Source of the DNA: Bacteroidales bacterium
GTDB lineage: Bacteria; Bacteroidota; Bacteroidia; Bacteroidales; WCHB1-69
NCBI GenBank assembly: GCA_017438945.1
Contig: JAFRUI010000014.1
Span: 1-64,000, forward strand
Length of the DNA stretch: 64,000 bases
Direction of reading: 5' to 3'
Part shown: positions 26,853-36,109 of the stretch, one piece after another
Layout of the letters: each line of letters begins with the position of its first letter
Numbering within the stretch: the first letter of the stretch is position 1
Made by a program: the position numbers and the translations under genes
The notes under the pieces: generated by a model
What the model saw: the letters and a program-made list of their open reading frames with translations, nothing else
What the model was told of the DNA's origin: nothing
Database searches by the model: none

Positions 26853-27228
26853 TTTCCTTTTTTAACACAAACACTTCAAAAATAGCAAACAAGAAATAGA
26901 TTACCAGAAATGCTATGGCAAATTTCACTGCATCTTCATGATTAAGAAACATATACAAAAAGAGGAAGAGCAGACAGGAGAGAATTTTGATGGTGCGGGA
27001 AAGCATATAAGCGGATACGAAGCGTTTGCCGTTTTGTCCGTCGTTGTTACGCAACACAATGTAGAGGGTGAGCAGTGAGATGACAAAGAAAAAAAGGACA
27101 ATGAAGGGCAGCGCGGGAGTGGCATATTTGGGGAACAGCCATTGGAAAAGCAAGGAAAGCCCTGCAATAATGACAGAAAAGACGATTATGCGGAACGAGA
27201 ACTTCCTAATGGGTATCTTTTGACTCAT
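26845..27228 (-). CDS. small four-helix membrane protein, AtpI-like position
   Basis: A 127-aa protein with about four membrane helices (~13-31, 38-58, 77-95 and 100-120) and few charged loops. In Bacteroidota the gene after atpZ is commonly a small AtpI-like protein upstream of the F-type ATP synthase a-subunit gene. This one fits in size and place, but the sequence itself carries no decisive motif. It overlaps atpZ by 23 bases and purC by 8. No ATP synthase gene follows here. Confidence 0.65.
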   Translation of the reverse strand: MSQKIPIRKFSFRIIVFSVIIAGLSLLFQWLFPKYATPALPFIVLFFFVISLLTLYIVLRNNDGQNGKRFVSAYMLSRTIKILSCLLFLFLYMFLNHEDAVKFAIAFLVIYFLFAIFEVFVLKKENE

Positions 27229-27463
27229 GTTTAGCTTTGTTTTGCGTTTTTGTCAGCGAACGAATGACAAGAAACATGGCGATAGCGATGCTTGCCAGTG
27301 AACACAAGATGGTAAACAGCGGGCTGATGTTCAGCACGTTGTCTAATTTAATACCTCCAAAAACACCCAATGCAATAACGGCTCCCATTTCAAAAGCCAA
27401 GTTGGAATAAACGGCGTATTGATGTATGGGAGAGCTTTTCGGGTTGGTTTTTGGGTCGGGCAT
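27206..27463 (-). CDS. AtpZ/AtpI family protein
   Basis: An 85-aa protein with two membrane helices (~20-40 and ~48-68). The segment LAFEMGAVIALGVFGGIKLD resembles the AtpZ/AtpI family, which forms small assembly or magnesium-uptake factors for F-type ATP synthase. The gene starts 3 bases after the bactofilin stop. The conserved order sprE-bactofilin-atpZ-atpI normally continues into atpB; here the operon continues into purC. Confidence 0.82.
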   Translation of the reverse strand: MPDPKTNPKSSPIHQYAVYSNLAFEMGAVIALGVFGGIKLDNVLNISPLFTILCSLASIAIAMFLVIRSLTKTQNKAKHESKDTH

Positions 27464-27466
27464 GAA

Positions 27467-27862
27467 TTACTTGCGTTCAGGTTGCGGCGTATTCGGTTGC
27501 GGGGTAACGCGATTGTTGCGCATTTTACAGTTTCCGGAAAACTCCGCACCGGGTTCGATGGCAATCTTGCCGGTTTCGATATTGCCAATCAAGTTGGCGG
27601 TGGCTTTCAAGGAGAGCAGTTCCGAAACAATCAAGGATTCTGCTTTCACATTCCCTTCTATTTCAATGTTTGCGCATTTGATATTGCCTTCCACCACGCC
27701 GCTGCGTCCGATGATGATTTTAGCTTTCGATTCGATGTTGCCGCGGAGGGCGCCGTCGATCCGACAATCGGATGCGGTGATCATATTGCCCTGCAGCTGG
27801 GTTCCTTGAGCGATGACGTTCACGGCAGAACCGCCGTATTCTCGAGTATCAGTTTCTTTCAT
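27467..27862 (-). CDS. bactofilin (polymer-forming cytoskeletal protein)
   Basis: A 131-aa protein with the right-handed beta-helix core of bactofilins (~15-115). This is built of repeats with spaced hydrophobics and glycines such as GTQLQGNM, CRIDGALRGNIESKAKIIIG and VVEGNIKCANIEIEGNVKAE. Bactofilins form nucleotide-free filaments that scaffold envelope enzymes. The C-terminal tail is Pro/Gln-rich. It lies 19 bases after sprE and 3 before atpZ. Confidence 0.92.
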   Translation of the reverse strand: MKETDTREYGGSAVNVIAQGTQLQGNMITASDCRIDGALRGNIESKAKIIIGRSGVVEGNIKCANIEIEGNVKAESLIVSELLSLKATANLIGNIETGKIAIEPGAEFSGNCKMRNNRVTPQPNTPQPERK

Positions 27863-27881
27863 ACGTTTCTTTTTTTGATTG

Positions 27882-30575
27882 CTATTGTTTGTTTAAGTAA
27901 TTGTCTTTGAAAAACTCGGGGTAATCTTTCCGACTCTCCCGTTTGTTATAAAAAGAGGTGTAATTGTTGGCACTCATGGCATACACTTCGATGATGCCGC
28001 TTTCAATTTCCGCTTCAAACGCCTCGTTCTTCATCAGAATGTGGTAATAATCCATGGCATCGTCTTTGTTGTCGAATTTGGAGACGGTGATCATTTGCCG
28101 TTTGTTGTCAATCAGAAAACTGCTTACCGTCAGTTTTTTCAGATTAAAGTACGAGTTGTTGAAGACGGAAAGTTCCTGTTTGGCGGTTTGAAGGGGCATT
28201 TCCGCCGTTTTCACCAGTAATACCACGTAGTGCTGGTCATTGGCGTTGAATTCGAAAACACTTTCTTTTTTCGGGGTTGGGATGACATCCTGCAGGATTT
28301 CCTCTTTGTTTTCCAATTTCTCAACGCCAAGGCTTTTCTGAATCTGTTCAGGCGTGAAGTTGGACAGGTAGAAGCGGGCGAGGTCTGCCACAGGTTGTTT
28401 TCCGTAGTTGGTCACGATTTTGGTCAGTCCGACAATAAGGGTGTCTTGGTTATAGACTTGTCCGGCGGCCACGGCGCGCAGGTATGCGTATTGGGATTTT
28501 AGCGTGACATCCGTGCAATTCGGGATAGCTTCGTCGGCGGAAGCCACCACTGTGCTCCATCGTTTGTTCTGGAAATCCTCGTATGTTTGCGCGTATTGGG
28601 TTTCCAACACTTTCTCTTTGGCTGCCAGCTTGTTATAGTAATCTGGATCTTGAATCAGTTTGGCGTAGTCGGTTTCCGGATATTGAGTCAGCAAGATGTT
28701 CTTAAAGGATTCCGCTTGGGGATCTCCGGAATTATGGTAAAGGGTATAGAGCATAAAGATGGCGGGCAGTGCATATTCGCTTTTCGGGTAGCGCTGGAGC
28801 AGGGATTCGAAAGAGGCGCAGGCCCGTTTGGTGTCATTCAACAGGTCTTGGTACATGAATCCAGTCTCATATAAGTCTTTGGCTATTATAGCGTTGGCAG
28901 TGTCTTTGGCGCCAGGGGTCAACGGAAGGTCTTGCAGGTAGTAAGCTTCTTTCGTGGGGTCGGTTTCGCGGGTGGCAATCGGGTTGCCGTCCTCATCGTA
29001 TTCTACGGTGTCTTTGGCCAAAGAAGGGTCGTTCATCAAGGCCATGTCATCGAATGAAATCTGTGTCTTGTTGCTGATGAACCAGTTGTCTTCCAGTTTT
29101 CGGTTGCCGAAGCGGCGGTAGAAGTCCTGTTGACCGGCGGTCACCAGTGACTGGTTGTAGAAGTACCATTTGCCGTTGGAGCTGTTCATGTTGTTGTTGA
29201 TGTTCGTGTAGGAGGCGGCGTTTTGCATGGCCAGCATGCGTTCGGCCTCTTCCGCGGCCGCTTTCCGTTCCGCTTCGGTGTAGTCGGCAATCATTTTTCT
29301 TACCCAGGCATTCCGTTGGGCTTCCGGCAGGTTTGCGATGCGCAACAAGCTGTCTTGCAGGTCTATTTCATCAAGTTTGTCGACCAAGTCTTTTAACACG
29401 TTGGTTTTTTTCTGGATTTGCTCGTAGTTCGGGTAGTTTTTCGGGATGGACATCATGGCGGTGTCATAGTAGTGCTGGGCTTCGCGATAGTCGTTCTGCT
29501 CAAAGTAAAGGTCGGCCAACGCGATGGAGGAGAACGTTTTTTGGTAGTTGTTCTCCGTGGAGGCAGCCACGGATTTTGCCAGATAGTCTATGCGAAGATC
29601 CTGGTCTTCATCGATGCGGGCGATTTCAGAGAGGGCGTAATAGATCTGGTCACGGTAGTTTTCGTTCTTCTTGTCATCCAGCATCTTGTTGAGTTGTTTG
29701 GTGATGGCGTTGCGGTTGGATTCGGAGCCATCGTAGTTGGCGGCAAGGTGCATCTGGGCGCAGAATGTCATCTCATAATTGTCGGATTTCTTGATGACAG
29801 CTTTGAAGTTCTTTTGGGCCTCCGCCTGTTGTCCGAGGTTTTCGTAAAGCTCGCCGAGAATGAGCTGCAAACGAGTGCGGAATTCTTTTTTCGGTTTGTT
29901 GTCCAGGGCATTGCCGATATAGTCGATAGCTTCCTGCACATCGCCGTCGGGGGCAGTGAGGTGGTATTCGGCTTTGGCAGCGTTGAAGAGCACGGCAAAT
30001 TTCTTCTTGTTCTTGTTTTCGTTCATGTAGCGGATGGTTTCCAGCAGTTCATCGGCACTGGAATAATATCCTTGGCGTATTTGGGCGCGGGCAAGCAGCA
30101 CTTCGGCTTCGTTGCGGATATTGGACTTCGGGTAAGTGTGTGCGATATAGTTCAGCACGCGCTGTGCTTGCACGTAATCCTGCTTGTAGAAATAGGATTT
30201 GGCCATCAGGAAATAGGCATCGTCAATGGTTTTGACGTATTCCTTGCCCTTTATCAGCATTGAATGTTTGTGGATGGCCTTCGAGGATTTCTCGATGGTG
30301 CGGTCCAAATGGGACAGGCAAGGTCCGAGCTCGGATTTGTCGGGATAGTTGTAAATCGGCAACGTGGCAGTGTAATTGTCCTTGGAGAGTTTGGCGTAAG
30401 CCTTTTCCGCTTCCTTCATCGCCTGGTTGCCGTTCCAATAGACATTGTATTTGCATGTCACATTATGAAACACACGGTTCGGAAGGGTATTTTTGGAGGT
30501 AGAACATCCCGTCAGTACTGCTATGATTAGCAGACTGATACTAACTTTGGTGAATATTTTTGTTTTCTTCTTCAA
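27882..30575 (-). CDS. porW: T9SS lipoprotein SprE/PorW
   Basis: A large TPR lipoprotein (897 aa) required for type IX secretion and gliding in other Bacteroidota, anchored in the outer membrane and facing the periplasm. The lipobox VLTGC has C24. The early segment FHNVTCKYNVYWNGNQAMKEAEK is a strong signature of the family. Several TPR-like repeats follow (for example ~125-165, ~225-250 and ~350-380). The C-terminal third carries the conserved FEFNANDQHYVVLLV module. It agrees with the three T9SS cargo genes in this window. It heads a six-gene operon. Confidence 0.92.
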   Translation of the reverse strand: MKKKTKIFTKVSISLLIIAVLTGCSTSKNTLPNRVFHNVTCKYNVYWNGNQAMKEAEKAYAKLSKDNYTATLPIYNYPDKSELGPCLSHLDRTIEKSSKAIHKHSMLIKGKEYVKTIDDAYFLMAKSYFYKQDYVQAQRVLNYIAHTYPKSNIRNEAEVLLARAQIRQGYYSSADELLETIRYMNENKNKKKFAVLFNAAKAEYHLTAPDGDVQEAIDYIGNALDNKPKKEFRTRLQLILGELYENLGQQAEAQKNFKAVIKKSDNYEMTFCAQMHLAANYDGSESNRNAITKQLNKMLDDKKNENYRDQIYYALSEIARIDEDQDLRIDYLAKSVAASTENNYQKTFSSIALADLYFEQNDYREAQHYYDTAMMSIPKNYPNYEQIQKKTNVLKDLVDKLDEIDLQDSLLRIANLPEAQRNAWVRKMIADYTEAERKAAAEEAERMLAMQNAASYTNINNNMNSSNGKWYFYNQSLVTAGQQDFYRRFGNRKLEDNWFISNKTQISFDDMALMNDPSLAKDTVEYDEDGNPIATRETDPTKEAYYLQDLPLTPGAKDTANAIIAKDLYETGFMYQDLLNDTKRACASFESLLQRYPKSEYALPAIFMLYTLYHNSGDPQAESFKNILLTQYPETDYAKLIQDPDYYNKLAAKEKVLETQYAQTYEDFQNKRWSTVVASADEAIPNCTDVTLKSQYAYLRAVAAGQVYNQDTLIVGLTKIVTNYGKQPVADLARFYLSNFTPEQIQKSLGVEKLENKEEILQDVIPTPKKESVFEFNANDQHYVVLLVKTAEMPLQTAKQELSVFNNSYFNLKKLTVSSFLIDNKRQMITVSKFDNKDDAMDYYHILMKNEAFEAEIESGIIEVYAMSANNYTSFYNKRESRKDYPEFFKDNYLNKQ

Positions 30576-30622
30576 CGATTTGTTCTTTATAGTGAAACGT
30601 GATTAACGTGGAAACAGTTTTT

Positions 30623-31234
30623 TTATTTTGTTTTGTTCGCAAAATATTCATCCAGGAGATGTTGCACATACTTGCCGAAGACATCGAACTCGATGTTGAC
30701 CACAGAGCCGGGTTTCAGGTTGTGGAAGTTGGTGACTTTGTAGGTGTAAGGAATGATGGCCACGGAGAAGTGACCTTTTTCGGAATCCACCACCGTCAAG
30801 CTGACACCGTTGACGGAGATGGAACCTTTGGGAACAGTGAAGTTGTTCTTCTCGGGATCGTAGGTGAAATAGAAACGCCAGCTGCCGTTTTCATCCACCA
30901 CTTTCTCGCAGACAGCTGTCTGGTCAACGTGACCTTGCACGATGTGACCGTCGAAGCGGCCGTCCATGCGCATACTGCGCTCAAGGTTGACCTCGTCGCC
31001 CACTTTCCATGTGCCGAGATTGGTCTTCAGCATCGTCTCTTCCATAGCCGTGACCACATACTGTTTCTTTTCCTTGTCCAGTTTCACGACGGTGAGACAG
31101 CAGCCGTCGTGCGCCATACTTTGGTCAATATTCAACTCGTCCGCGAAGTCCACTTCCAACGTGAAGTCGAAATTGGTTCTATCTTGTTCAATCTTAACGA
31201 TTTTCCCTGTTTTCTCTATAATTCCAGTAAACAT
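30623..31234 (-). CDS. ribE: riboflavin synthase, alpha chain
   Basis: Dismutates two 6,7-dimethyl-8-ribityllumazine molecules to riboflavin. The 203-aa protein has the family start MFTGIIEKTG and two lumazine-binding repeats (~1-95 and ~96-195). The sites are DGCCLTVV in the first and VQGHVDQ / VNGVSLTVV in the second. A -7 box lies 22 bases upstream. No FMN riboswitch can be drawn in the short leader, so regulation is probably constitutive. Confidence 0.95.
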   Translation of the reverse strand: MFTGIIEKTGKIVKIEQDRTNFDFTLEVDFADELNIDQSMAHDGCCLTVVKLDKEKKQYVVTAMEETMLKTNLGTWKVGDEVNLERSMRMDGRFDGHIVQGHVDQTAVCEKVVDENGSWRFYFTYDPEKNNFTVPKGSISVNGVSLTVVDSEKGHFSVAIIPYTYKVTNFHNLKPGSVVNIEFDVFGKYVQHLLDEYFANKTK

Positions 31235-31255
31235 TCTTATCCAAAATTAAAACTT

Positions 31256-31264
31256 GCAAAGATA
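31256..31264 (-). promoter_or_regulatory. -7 box for ribE
   Basis: The minus strand reads TATCTTTGC, 22 bases before the ribE ATG. Confidence 0.65.
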
Positions 31265-31332
31265 CATTTTTTTTTCACGTAAGAAAGTTCTTGAAAAAGA
31301 CAGTCCAAGGAGGAGACTTAAACGCCTTAGAA

Positions 31333-32952
31333 TCAGTTTGTTTCAACTGGACTATACTCATTTCCGTCTTCAAGGATGCGCGGACGGGTTGAGTTGAAAT
31401 CTTGGTTGATGAAACTTCTGGTTTTGTCGAAGCAAGGGAGGGTGATACCGCAGAGGTCTATAATGGTATGAAAAAGGTCGTCGATCATATAGGGTGTATG
31501 CAACTGGCTCGTAACAGGGTAGTTATGTGCATCAAGGTACTCCTTCTGCGAGGGCGACAGCCACAGGATAAACGGGATTTCCACATTGGCGCGGGGTATT
31601 CTGTCTGAGTAGTTGTGCCCACAATAGTCGCCTTCGTCGTAAACATTCTCGCCGTGATCGGAGAAATAGAGGGCCGAAACCCGTACCTCCGGATGTAACA
31701 GACTGTAGGCCTTCAACATAGAGAAAACACTATCAACAATGAAATCGTTGTAATATACCGCATTATCGTAGGTGTTAATGTTTCGGGTGCATTTGTCGCC
31801 TTTGTCCTCGAAAAGAGCGAAGTCGTTGGGATACCGTTTGTTGTATTGGGTGTGGCAGCCCAAAAGGTGAAGAAAAACGACTTTGTGTTTCGGGGTGTCA
31901 GAAATGGCGGTTTGAAGCGGGGCGAAAAGCTGCTGGTCGTAAGCTGCCGTCTGGGTGCTTTCCATCGATGAACTGGAGGTGACATTGACGAAGGTTTTCA
32001 CGTCCGCATTCTGCACCAAGTTGGTCACGCCGTTCTCCCAAAGTCCGATAGGCGCCTGATTCGAAATCCAGTACGACTGGTACGGAGTCGAATGCAACAC
32101 ATCGAAAATATGGATGCAGCTGTCAAGCGGACGATGATGCTCCATGTTGTTCTCTGTCAGGAAGTTCATCACAGAGTACAAGGTGTTGGAATTGGCGCTC
32201 ACCACATTGTCGAACACCAAGATGTCCTGTCTCGCCTTCAGACGGGGTGTGGTTTCGCGTCCATACCCGTACAGGGAAGTATGGTTGCGGTTACACGACT
32301 CGCCAACGACGATTACGACCAATGTGGGATCATCGGTTGTGAGTTCAGCATCAAGTTGGAAAAGTTCTCGACTCTCCAATTTGTTGTATTCCTCCGATTC
32401 CTTAATGAACGAGATTACAGCACATTCCACGTCAGGTACTGCGCTTCGGAGAAAACGTTTGTGGATGATATTGTCAGCGAAATAAATGGCCACAAACAAC
32501 CACAACGCCAACCACACGATAATTTCGCCTTTCGACCGGAACGAGAGTTGCGGAATACGCTTTAACACGATGATAAACAACGCGATATAAGGGATAAACA
32601 GCAATAACAAAGGCGTCATTTTGATGGCCATGAATTCCGACGCTTCGTTGAAGTTGGTGTTCAGAAAGACAAAGATGGACGAAGCGTTCAACGGGCATTT
32701 CAGTACAATCCAGTGGAAAAGGTTGACGAATCCGTCCGCGAACAGCAGACTCGCGGCAGTGATGTACAGCCATTTTTTTTGCGTAAGGACGTATGGAATC
32801 AGCAGCACCACCATCCAAATCAGCAGCAAAAACATGCTCCTGAACTTGAAGACATCGTAGTTGAGCAGCATCCCGATGGTGGGGGTAAAGAGCACCAAAA
32901 CAATGAGCCAAAGAAGGTTCAGGGCATTCTTTATTTTCAGGCCATTATTCAT
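31333..32952 (-). CDS. phosphoethanolamine transferase (EptA-like, sulfatase fold)
   Basis: An inner-membrane enzyme expected to transfer phosphoethanolamine to lipid A or another glycan. The 539-aa protein has five N-terminal membrane helices (residues ~10-160) and a periplasmic sulfatase-type domain. E218 in VVGESCNRNHTSLYGYGRETTP is a zinc ligand, T257 in SNTLYSV the likely nucleophile, and YFSDHGENVYDEG near residue 430 the other metal site. It lies between ribE and polA with small spacers and the same strand. Activity toward lipid A would lower the net negative charge and give cationic-peptide resistance. The acceptor is not determinable here. Confidence 0.85.
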   Translation of the reverse strand: MNNGLKIKNALNLLWLIVLVLFTPTIGMLLNYDVFKFRSMFLLLIWMVVLLIPYVLTQKKWLYITAASLLFADGFVNLFHWIVLKCPLNASSIFVFLNTNFNEASEFMAIKMTPLLLLFIPYIALFIIVLKRIPQLSFRSKGEIIVWLALWLFVAIYFADNIIHKRFLRSAVPDVECAVISFIKESEEYNKLESRELFQLDAELTTDDPTLVVIVVGESCNRNHTSLYGYGRETTPRLKARQDILVFDNVVSANSNTLYSVMNFLTENNMEHHRPLDSCIHIFDVLHSTPYQSYWISNQAPIGLWENGVTNLVQNADVKTFVNVTSSSSMESTQTAAYDQQLFAPLQTAISDTPKHKVVFLHLLGCHTQYNKRYPNDFALFEDKGDKCTRNINTYDNAVYYNDFIVDSVFSMLKAYSLLHPEVRVSALYFSDHGENVYDEGDYCGHNYSDRIPRANVEIPFILWLSPSQKEYLDAHNYPVTSQLHTPYMIDDLFHTIIDLCGITLPCFDKTRSFINQDFNSTRPRILEDGNEYSPVETN

Positions 32953-32998
32953 CGTTTGTTATCCTTCGATACAATACGAAAATGCTGATACATAGGAA

Positions 32999-35677
32999 TC
33001 AGTGCGCCTCCAACCAGTTGCTGCCGCTGTTGATGTTCACGTCCAACGGCACTGACAGCTGCATGGCTCCCGACATGTGCTCGCGCACGAGGGTTGAGAG
33101 GGCTTCCAACTCGTCGGGACAGGTGTCGAAGATGAGCTCGTCGTGGACTTGCAGAATCATCTTGCTGCGCATATTCCGCTCGTTCATAGCTTGATAGATG
33201 CGCACCATGGCGATCTTGATGAGGTCGGCGGCGGTGCCTTGGATGGGCGCGTTGATGGCGTTGCGCTCGGCGGCGGCCCGCAAAACGCCATTCTTCGCAT
33301 TGATGTCGCGGATGTTGCGACGACGGCCCATGAGCGTCTCCACGTACTCGTGCTCGCGGGCGAAATCCAATGTATCGTTCAGATAATCAGAGATTTTCGG
33401 GAAACTGCGGAAGTAGTCGGTGATGAGCTGCTTGGCCTCGGCTTGCGGAATTTGCAAGCGGTCGGCGAGACCGAAGGCGGAGATGCCGTACAGAATCCCG
33501 AAGTTGACGGTCTTGGCGGCGCGGCGCATGTCGGCGGTAACCTCCTCTTTGTCAACGCCGTAGATATGGGCGGCCATCGTCGCGTGGATATCCTCGTTGT
33601 TGCGGAAGGTTTCGATCATGCGCTCGTCCTGGCACACGTGCGCGACGATGCGGAGCTCGATCTGCGAGTAGTCGGCGGCGAGCAGCACGTTGCCATCGGA
33701 GGGCACGAACGCCTTGCGGATGTCGCGGCCGCGCTCGGTACGCACGGGGATGTTTTGTAGGTTCGGGTTCAGGGAACTGAGTCGGCCCGTGGCCGTAATC
33801 GTCTGGGTGAACGTGGAATGGATGCGCCCTGTCTTCGGGTTGATGAGCTGCGGCAGCGCATCAATGTAGGTGGATTTCAACTTCGACAGCTTGCGCCACT
33901 CTAAGATCAGCGGCACGATGGGATGCTTGTAGGCCATCTTCTTGAGCACCTCCTCGCCGGTCTGATACTGCTTACTCTTGGTCAGACGGGCGTTCTTCAC
34001 GAGGTTCATCTTCTCGAAGAGAATCTCCCCTAACTGCTTGGGCGAACCGATGTTGAAAGTCTCGCCGGCGTATTCGTAAATCTGCTGCTCGATGGCGGCA
34101 ATCTCGGCGTTCATCGTTTCGGAGTTCTGCTGCAAGGTATCGACATCGACTTTCACGCCAGTGTATTCCATGTCGGCGAGAACCGGCACGAGGGGCATTT
34201 CCATCTGCGTGAACAAATCCGACAATTTGTTCTCTTTCAGTTCCTTATCCAACAAAGGATAGAGCTTTTGCAGTAACAGAATCTGTTCGTTCTCGGGTGC
34301 AGGCGATGGTTTGCCAGTCTCCGCCAACTCGCAATCGAAGTAGCTGAGGGCGAGGTCGTTGAGCTGATGCTTGCGCTCGGGTTGCAGGAGGTAATGGGCG
34401 ATTTGCACGTCCCAGAAGGTGCATTTCGGTTCCACACGGAACGACCGGAGGTACTTGTAGGTGTTCTTGCAGTCGTGCATGACTACCGTGCGCGGTTCCC
34501 CGAAAATCCGTTTTATGAACTCCTGATAGTGACGATGTTCACTTTCTACCCAATGATAAAATGTTTTCGTTTCGTCCATAGCAAAGGCGAAACCAGCAAT
34601 ACGTTCTTGTTGGTAAATCCATGAAAAAAAGACAGTGTCTTTCTTTTCTGCGGAAATATCTTTAATGGATTGTACCTCAACGGTTTGTGGAAGCTCGAAG
34701 ACTGTCTTAGATGCTTCGACTTCCATCGGGGTATGCGGTTCGCTTTCTTCGATGGGGGAGAAGAGGTCGGGGGCGGCTTGGGGTTGCGGTACCTGCAGCG
34801 ACAAATCCGTGAAGATGCGTTTGGTGAGGGCCTTGAACTCCAGCTCGTCGAAGATGGCTTTGAGTTTTTGCGGGTCAGGACCGTTGTAGGCCATTTGGTC
34901 GAAGTCGTATTCCATCGGGATGTCTATCATGATGGTAGCCAGCTCTTTGGAGAGGAAGGCCTGCTCCTTGTACTCGTTCATGAGGGCGCGGGTCTTCTCG
35001 TTGTCCTTGTCGAAGTTGCGGGCATACATCTCCTCGATGCTGCCGTAGTTGGCGAGCAGTTTTTGGGCGCGTACCTGTCCGATGCCGGGCACGCCGGGGA
35101 TGTTGTCGGAGGTGTCGCCCCAAAGTCCGAGCATATCGATCAGCTGCTCAGGCCGTTCGATCTTGTACTTCTCGCAGATCTCCGCCACGCCGAGGATTTC
35201 CGCCGGCTGCCCGAACTTGCCGGGCTTGTACATACGGATGTGGTCGGAGACGAGCTGCCCGTAATCCTTGTCGGAAGTGAGCATCAGCACCTCAAAACCC
35301 TCGATTTCAGCGTGTTTGGCCAACGAACCGACCAAGTCATCTGCCTCATAACCGTCGATGCCGACCATCGTAATCTGGAAGGCGTCGAGGATGCGTTTGA
35401 TGTAAGGGATGGATGTTACGATGTCGTCGGGCGTGGCCTCGCGGTTCTCCTTGTAGTGTTCGTATTCGACGTGCCGGAAGGTGGGCGCGCCGGTGTCGAA
35501 GGCCACCGCCACGTGGGTGGGTTTCTCGTTCTTGAGCACCTCGTACAGCGAGTTGGTGAAGCCGAGCATCGCGGAGGTGTTCAGCCCCTTGGTGGTGAAT
35601 CGCGGACTCTTGATCATCGCGTAGTACGCTCTGAAAATCAAGCCCATAGCATCTATCAGGAGGATTTTTTTCGTCAT
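32999..35677 (-). CDS. polA: DNA polymerase I
   Basis: Repair and Okazaki-fragment polymerase of 892 aa. The N-terminal 5' nuclease (~1-290) is intact (LIDAMGLIFRAYYA, then GIDGYEADDLVGSLA and GDTSDNIPGVPGIG). The middle 3'-5' exonuclease fold (~335-500) has lost the DxE motif and the central Asp: the first strand reads KDTVFFSWIYQQ and the NxxxD strand reads HDCKNTYKYL. The polymerase domain has motif A (LLAADYSQIELRI), motif B (RRAAKTVNFGILYG) and motif C (QVHDELIFD, H845-D846-E847). It should therefore polymerise without proofreading. A -7 box lies about 25 bases upstream. Confidence 0.95.
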   Translation of the reverse strand: MTKKILLIDAMGLIFRAYYAMIKSPRFTTKGLNTSAMLGFTNSLYEVLKNEKPTHVAVAFDTGAPTFRHVEYEHYKENREATPDDIVTSIPYIKRILDAFQITMVGIDGYEADDLVGSLAKHAEIEGFEVLMLTSDKDYGQLVSDHIRMYKPGKFGQPAEILGVAEICEKYKIERPEQLIDMLGLWGDTSDNIPGVPGIGQVRAQKLLANYGSIEEMYARNFDKDNEKTRALMNEYKEQAFLSKELATIMIDIPMEYDFDQMAYNGPDPQKLKAIFDELEFKALTKRIFTDLSLQVPQPQAAPDLFSPIEESEPHTPMEVEASKTVFELPQTVEVQSIKDISAEKKDTVFFSWIYQQERIAGFAFAMDETKTFYHWVESEHRHYQEFIKRIFGEPRTVVMHDCKNTYKYLRSFRVEPKCTFWDVQIAHYLLQPERKHQLNDLALSYFDCELAETGKPSPAPENEQILLLQKLYPLLDKELKENKLSDLFTQMEMPLVPVLADMEYTGVKVDVDTLQQNSETMNAEIAAIEQQIYEYAGETFNIGSPKQLGEILFEKMNLVKNARLTKSKQYQTGEEVLKKMAYKHPIVPLILEWRKLSKLKSTYIDALPQLINPKTGRIHSTFTQTITATGRLSSLNPNLQNIPVRTERGRDIRKAFVPSDGNVLLAADYSQIELRIVAHVCQDERMIETFRNNEDIHATMAAHIYGVDKEEVTADMRRAAKTVNFGILYGISAFGLADRLQIPQAEAKQLITDYFRSFPKISDYLNDTLDFAREHEYVETLMGRRRNIRDINAKNGVLRAAAERNAINAPIQGTAADLIKIAMVRIYQAMNERNMRSKMILQVHDELIFDTCPDELEALSTLVREHMSGAMQLSVPLDVNINSGSNWLEAH

Positions 35678-35702
35678 TGCCTTTGGTGTTTTTTTAAGAA
35701 AG

Positions 35703-35711
35703 GCAAAAGTA
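35703..35711 (-). promoter_or_regulatory. -7 box for polA
   Basis: The minus strand reads TACTTTTGC, 25 bases before the polA ATG. Confidence 0.6.
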
Positions 35712-35721
35712 CAAAAAAAAC

Positions 35722-35749
35722 GGCTATTGGCTATTAGCAGTTAGCTATA
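35722..35749. repeat. heptamer array (GGCTATT/AGCAGTT)
   Basis: Units GGCTATT, GGCTATT, AGCAGTT and AGCTATA in the polA upstream region, immediately next to a palindrome copy. Confidence 0.8.
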
Positions 35750-35753
35750 GGCC

Positions 35754-35781
35754 GTAGAGACGCGCCATGGCACGTCTCTAC
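35754..35781. repeat. GTAGAGACG palindrome
   Basis: GTAGAGACGCGCCA with TGGCACGTCTCTAC, one mismatch in 14 pairs. It lies between polA and the small lipoprotein gene. Confidence 0.9.
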
Positions 35782-35790
35782 AACGGTATC

Positions 35791-36075
35791 TCACTTTTCG
35801 TGGCACTCGAAAGAAATATACATCTGAATGCCATATTCCGGTAAATATTGCCCAACGGTATCCCTTGAGTTCCAGAAGGAACATTCCATAGCAGATTCCC
35901 TTTCGTATAGAACAGAATTATCATAGATAGGGTAAGGGACACTGTCATGCAATGCCGTGTCGATAATGTCATAATAACTATTATCCATGCAGTAGCATGT
36001 TCTGATTTTTCCGCATCCCGCCGCCATTATCGCTGTAATGACTAATAATATGCAAATTGTTACATTCTTCATCAT
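35791..36075 (-). CDS. small lipoprotein of unknown function
   Basis: A 94-aa protein with a lipobox MAAGC (C21) after a hydrophobic stretch. The mature part is about 73 residues with five cysteines and many tyrosines and acidic residues, and no recognised domain. It may start at either of two adjacent ATG codons (36075 or 36072). The upstream heptamer array overlaps its first codon and the end of the barrel gene, 29 bases apart, so the two may be cotranscribed with the sigma gene further upstream. Small size and lack of homology keep confidence moderate. Confidence 0.6.
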   Translation of the reverse strand: MMKNVTICILLVITAIMAAGCGKIRTCYCMDNSYYDIIDTALHDSVPYPIYDNSVLYERESAMECSFWNSRDTVGQYLPEYGIQMYISFECHEK

Positions 36076-36109
36076 TTTTAATTCTTAATTCATCATTCTT
36101 AATTTAAAA
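36068..36109. repeat. heptamer array (TTCTTAA/TTCATCA)
   Basis: Units TTCATCA, TTTTTAA, TTCTTAA, TTCATCA, TTCTTAA and TTTAAAA. It spans the lipoprotein start codon and the last codons of the barrel gene. Confidence 0.85.

Noticed and set aside
31235..31332. possible FMN riboswitch upstream of ribE
   Set aside because: The leader between the -7 box and the ATG is only ~20 bases, too short for an FMN aptamer.
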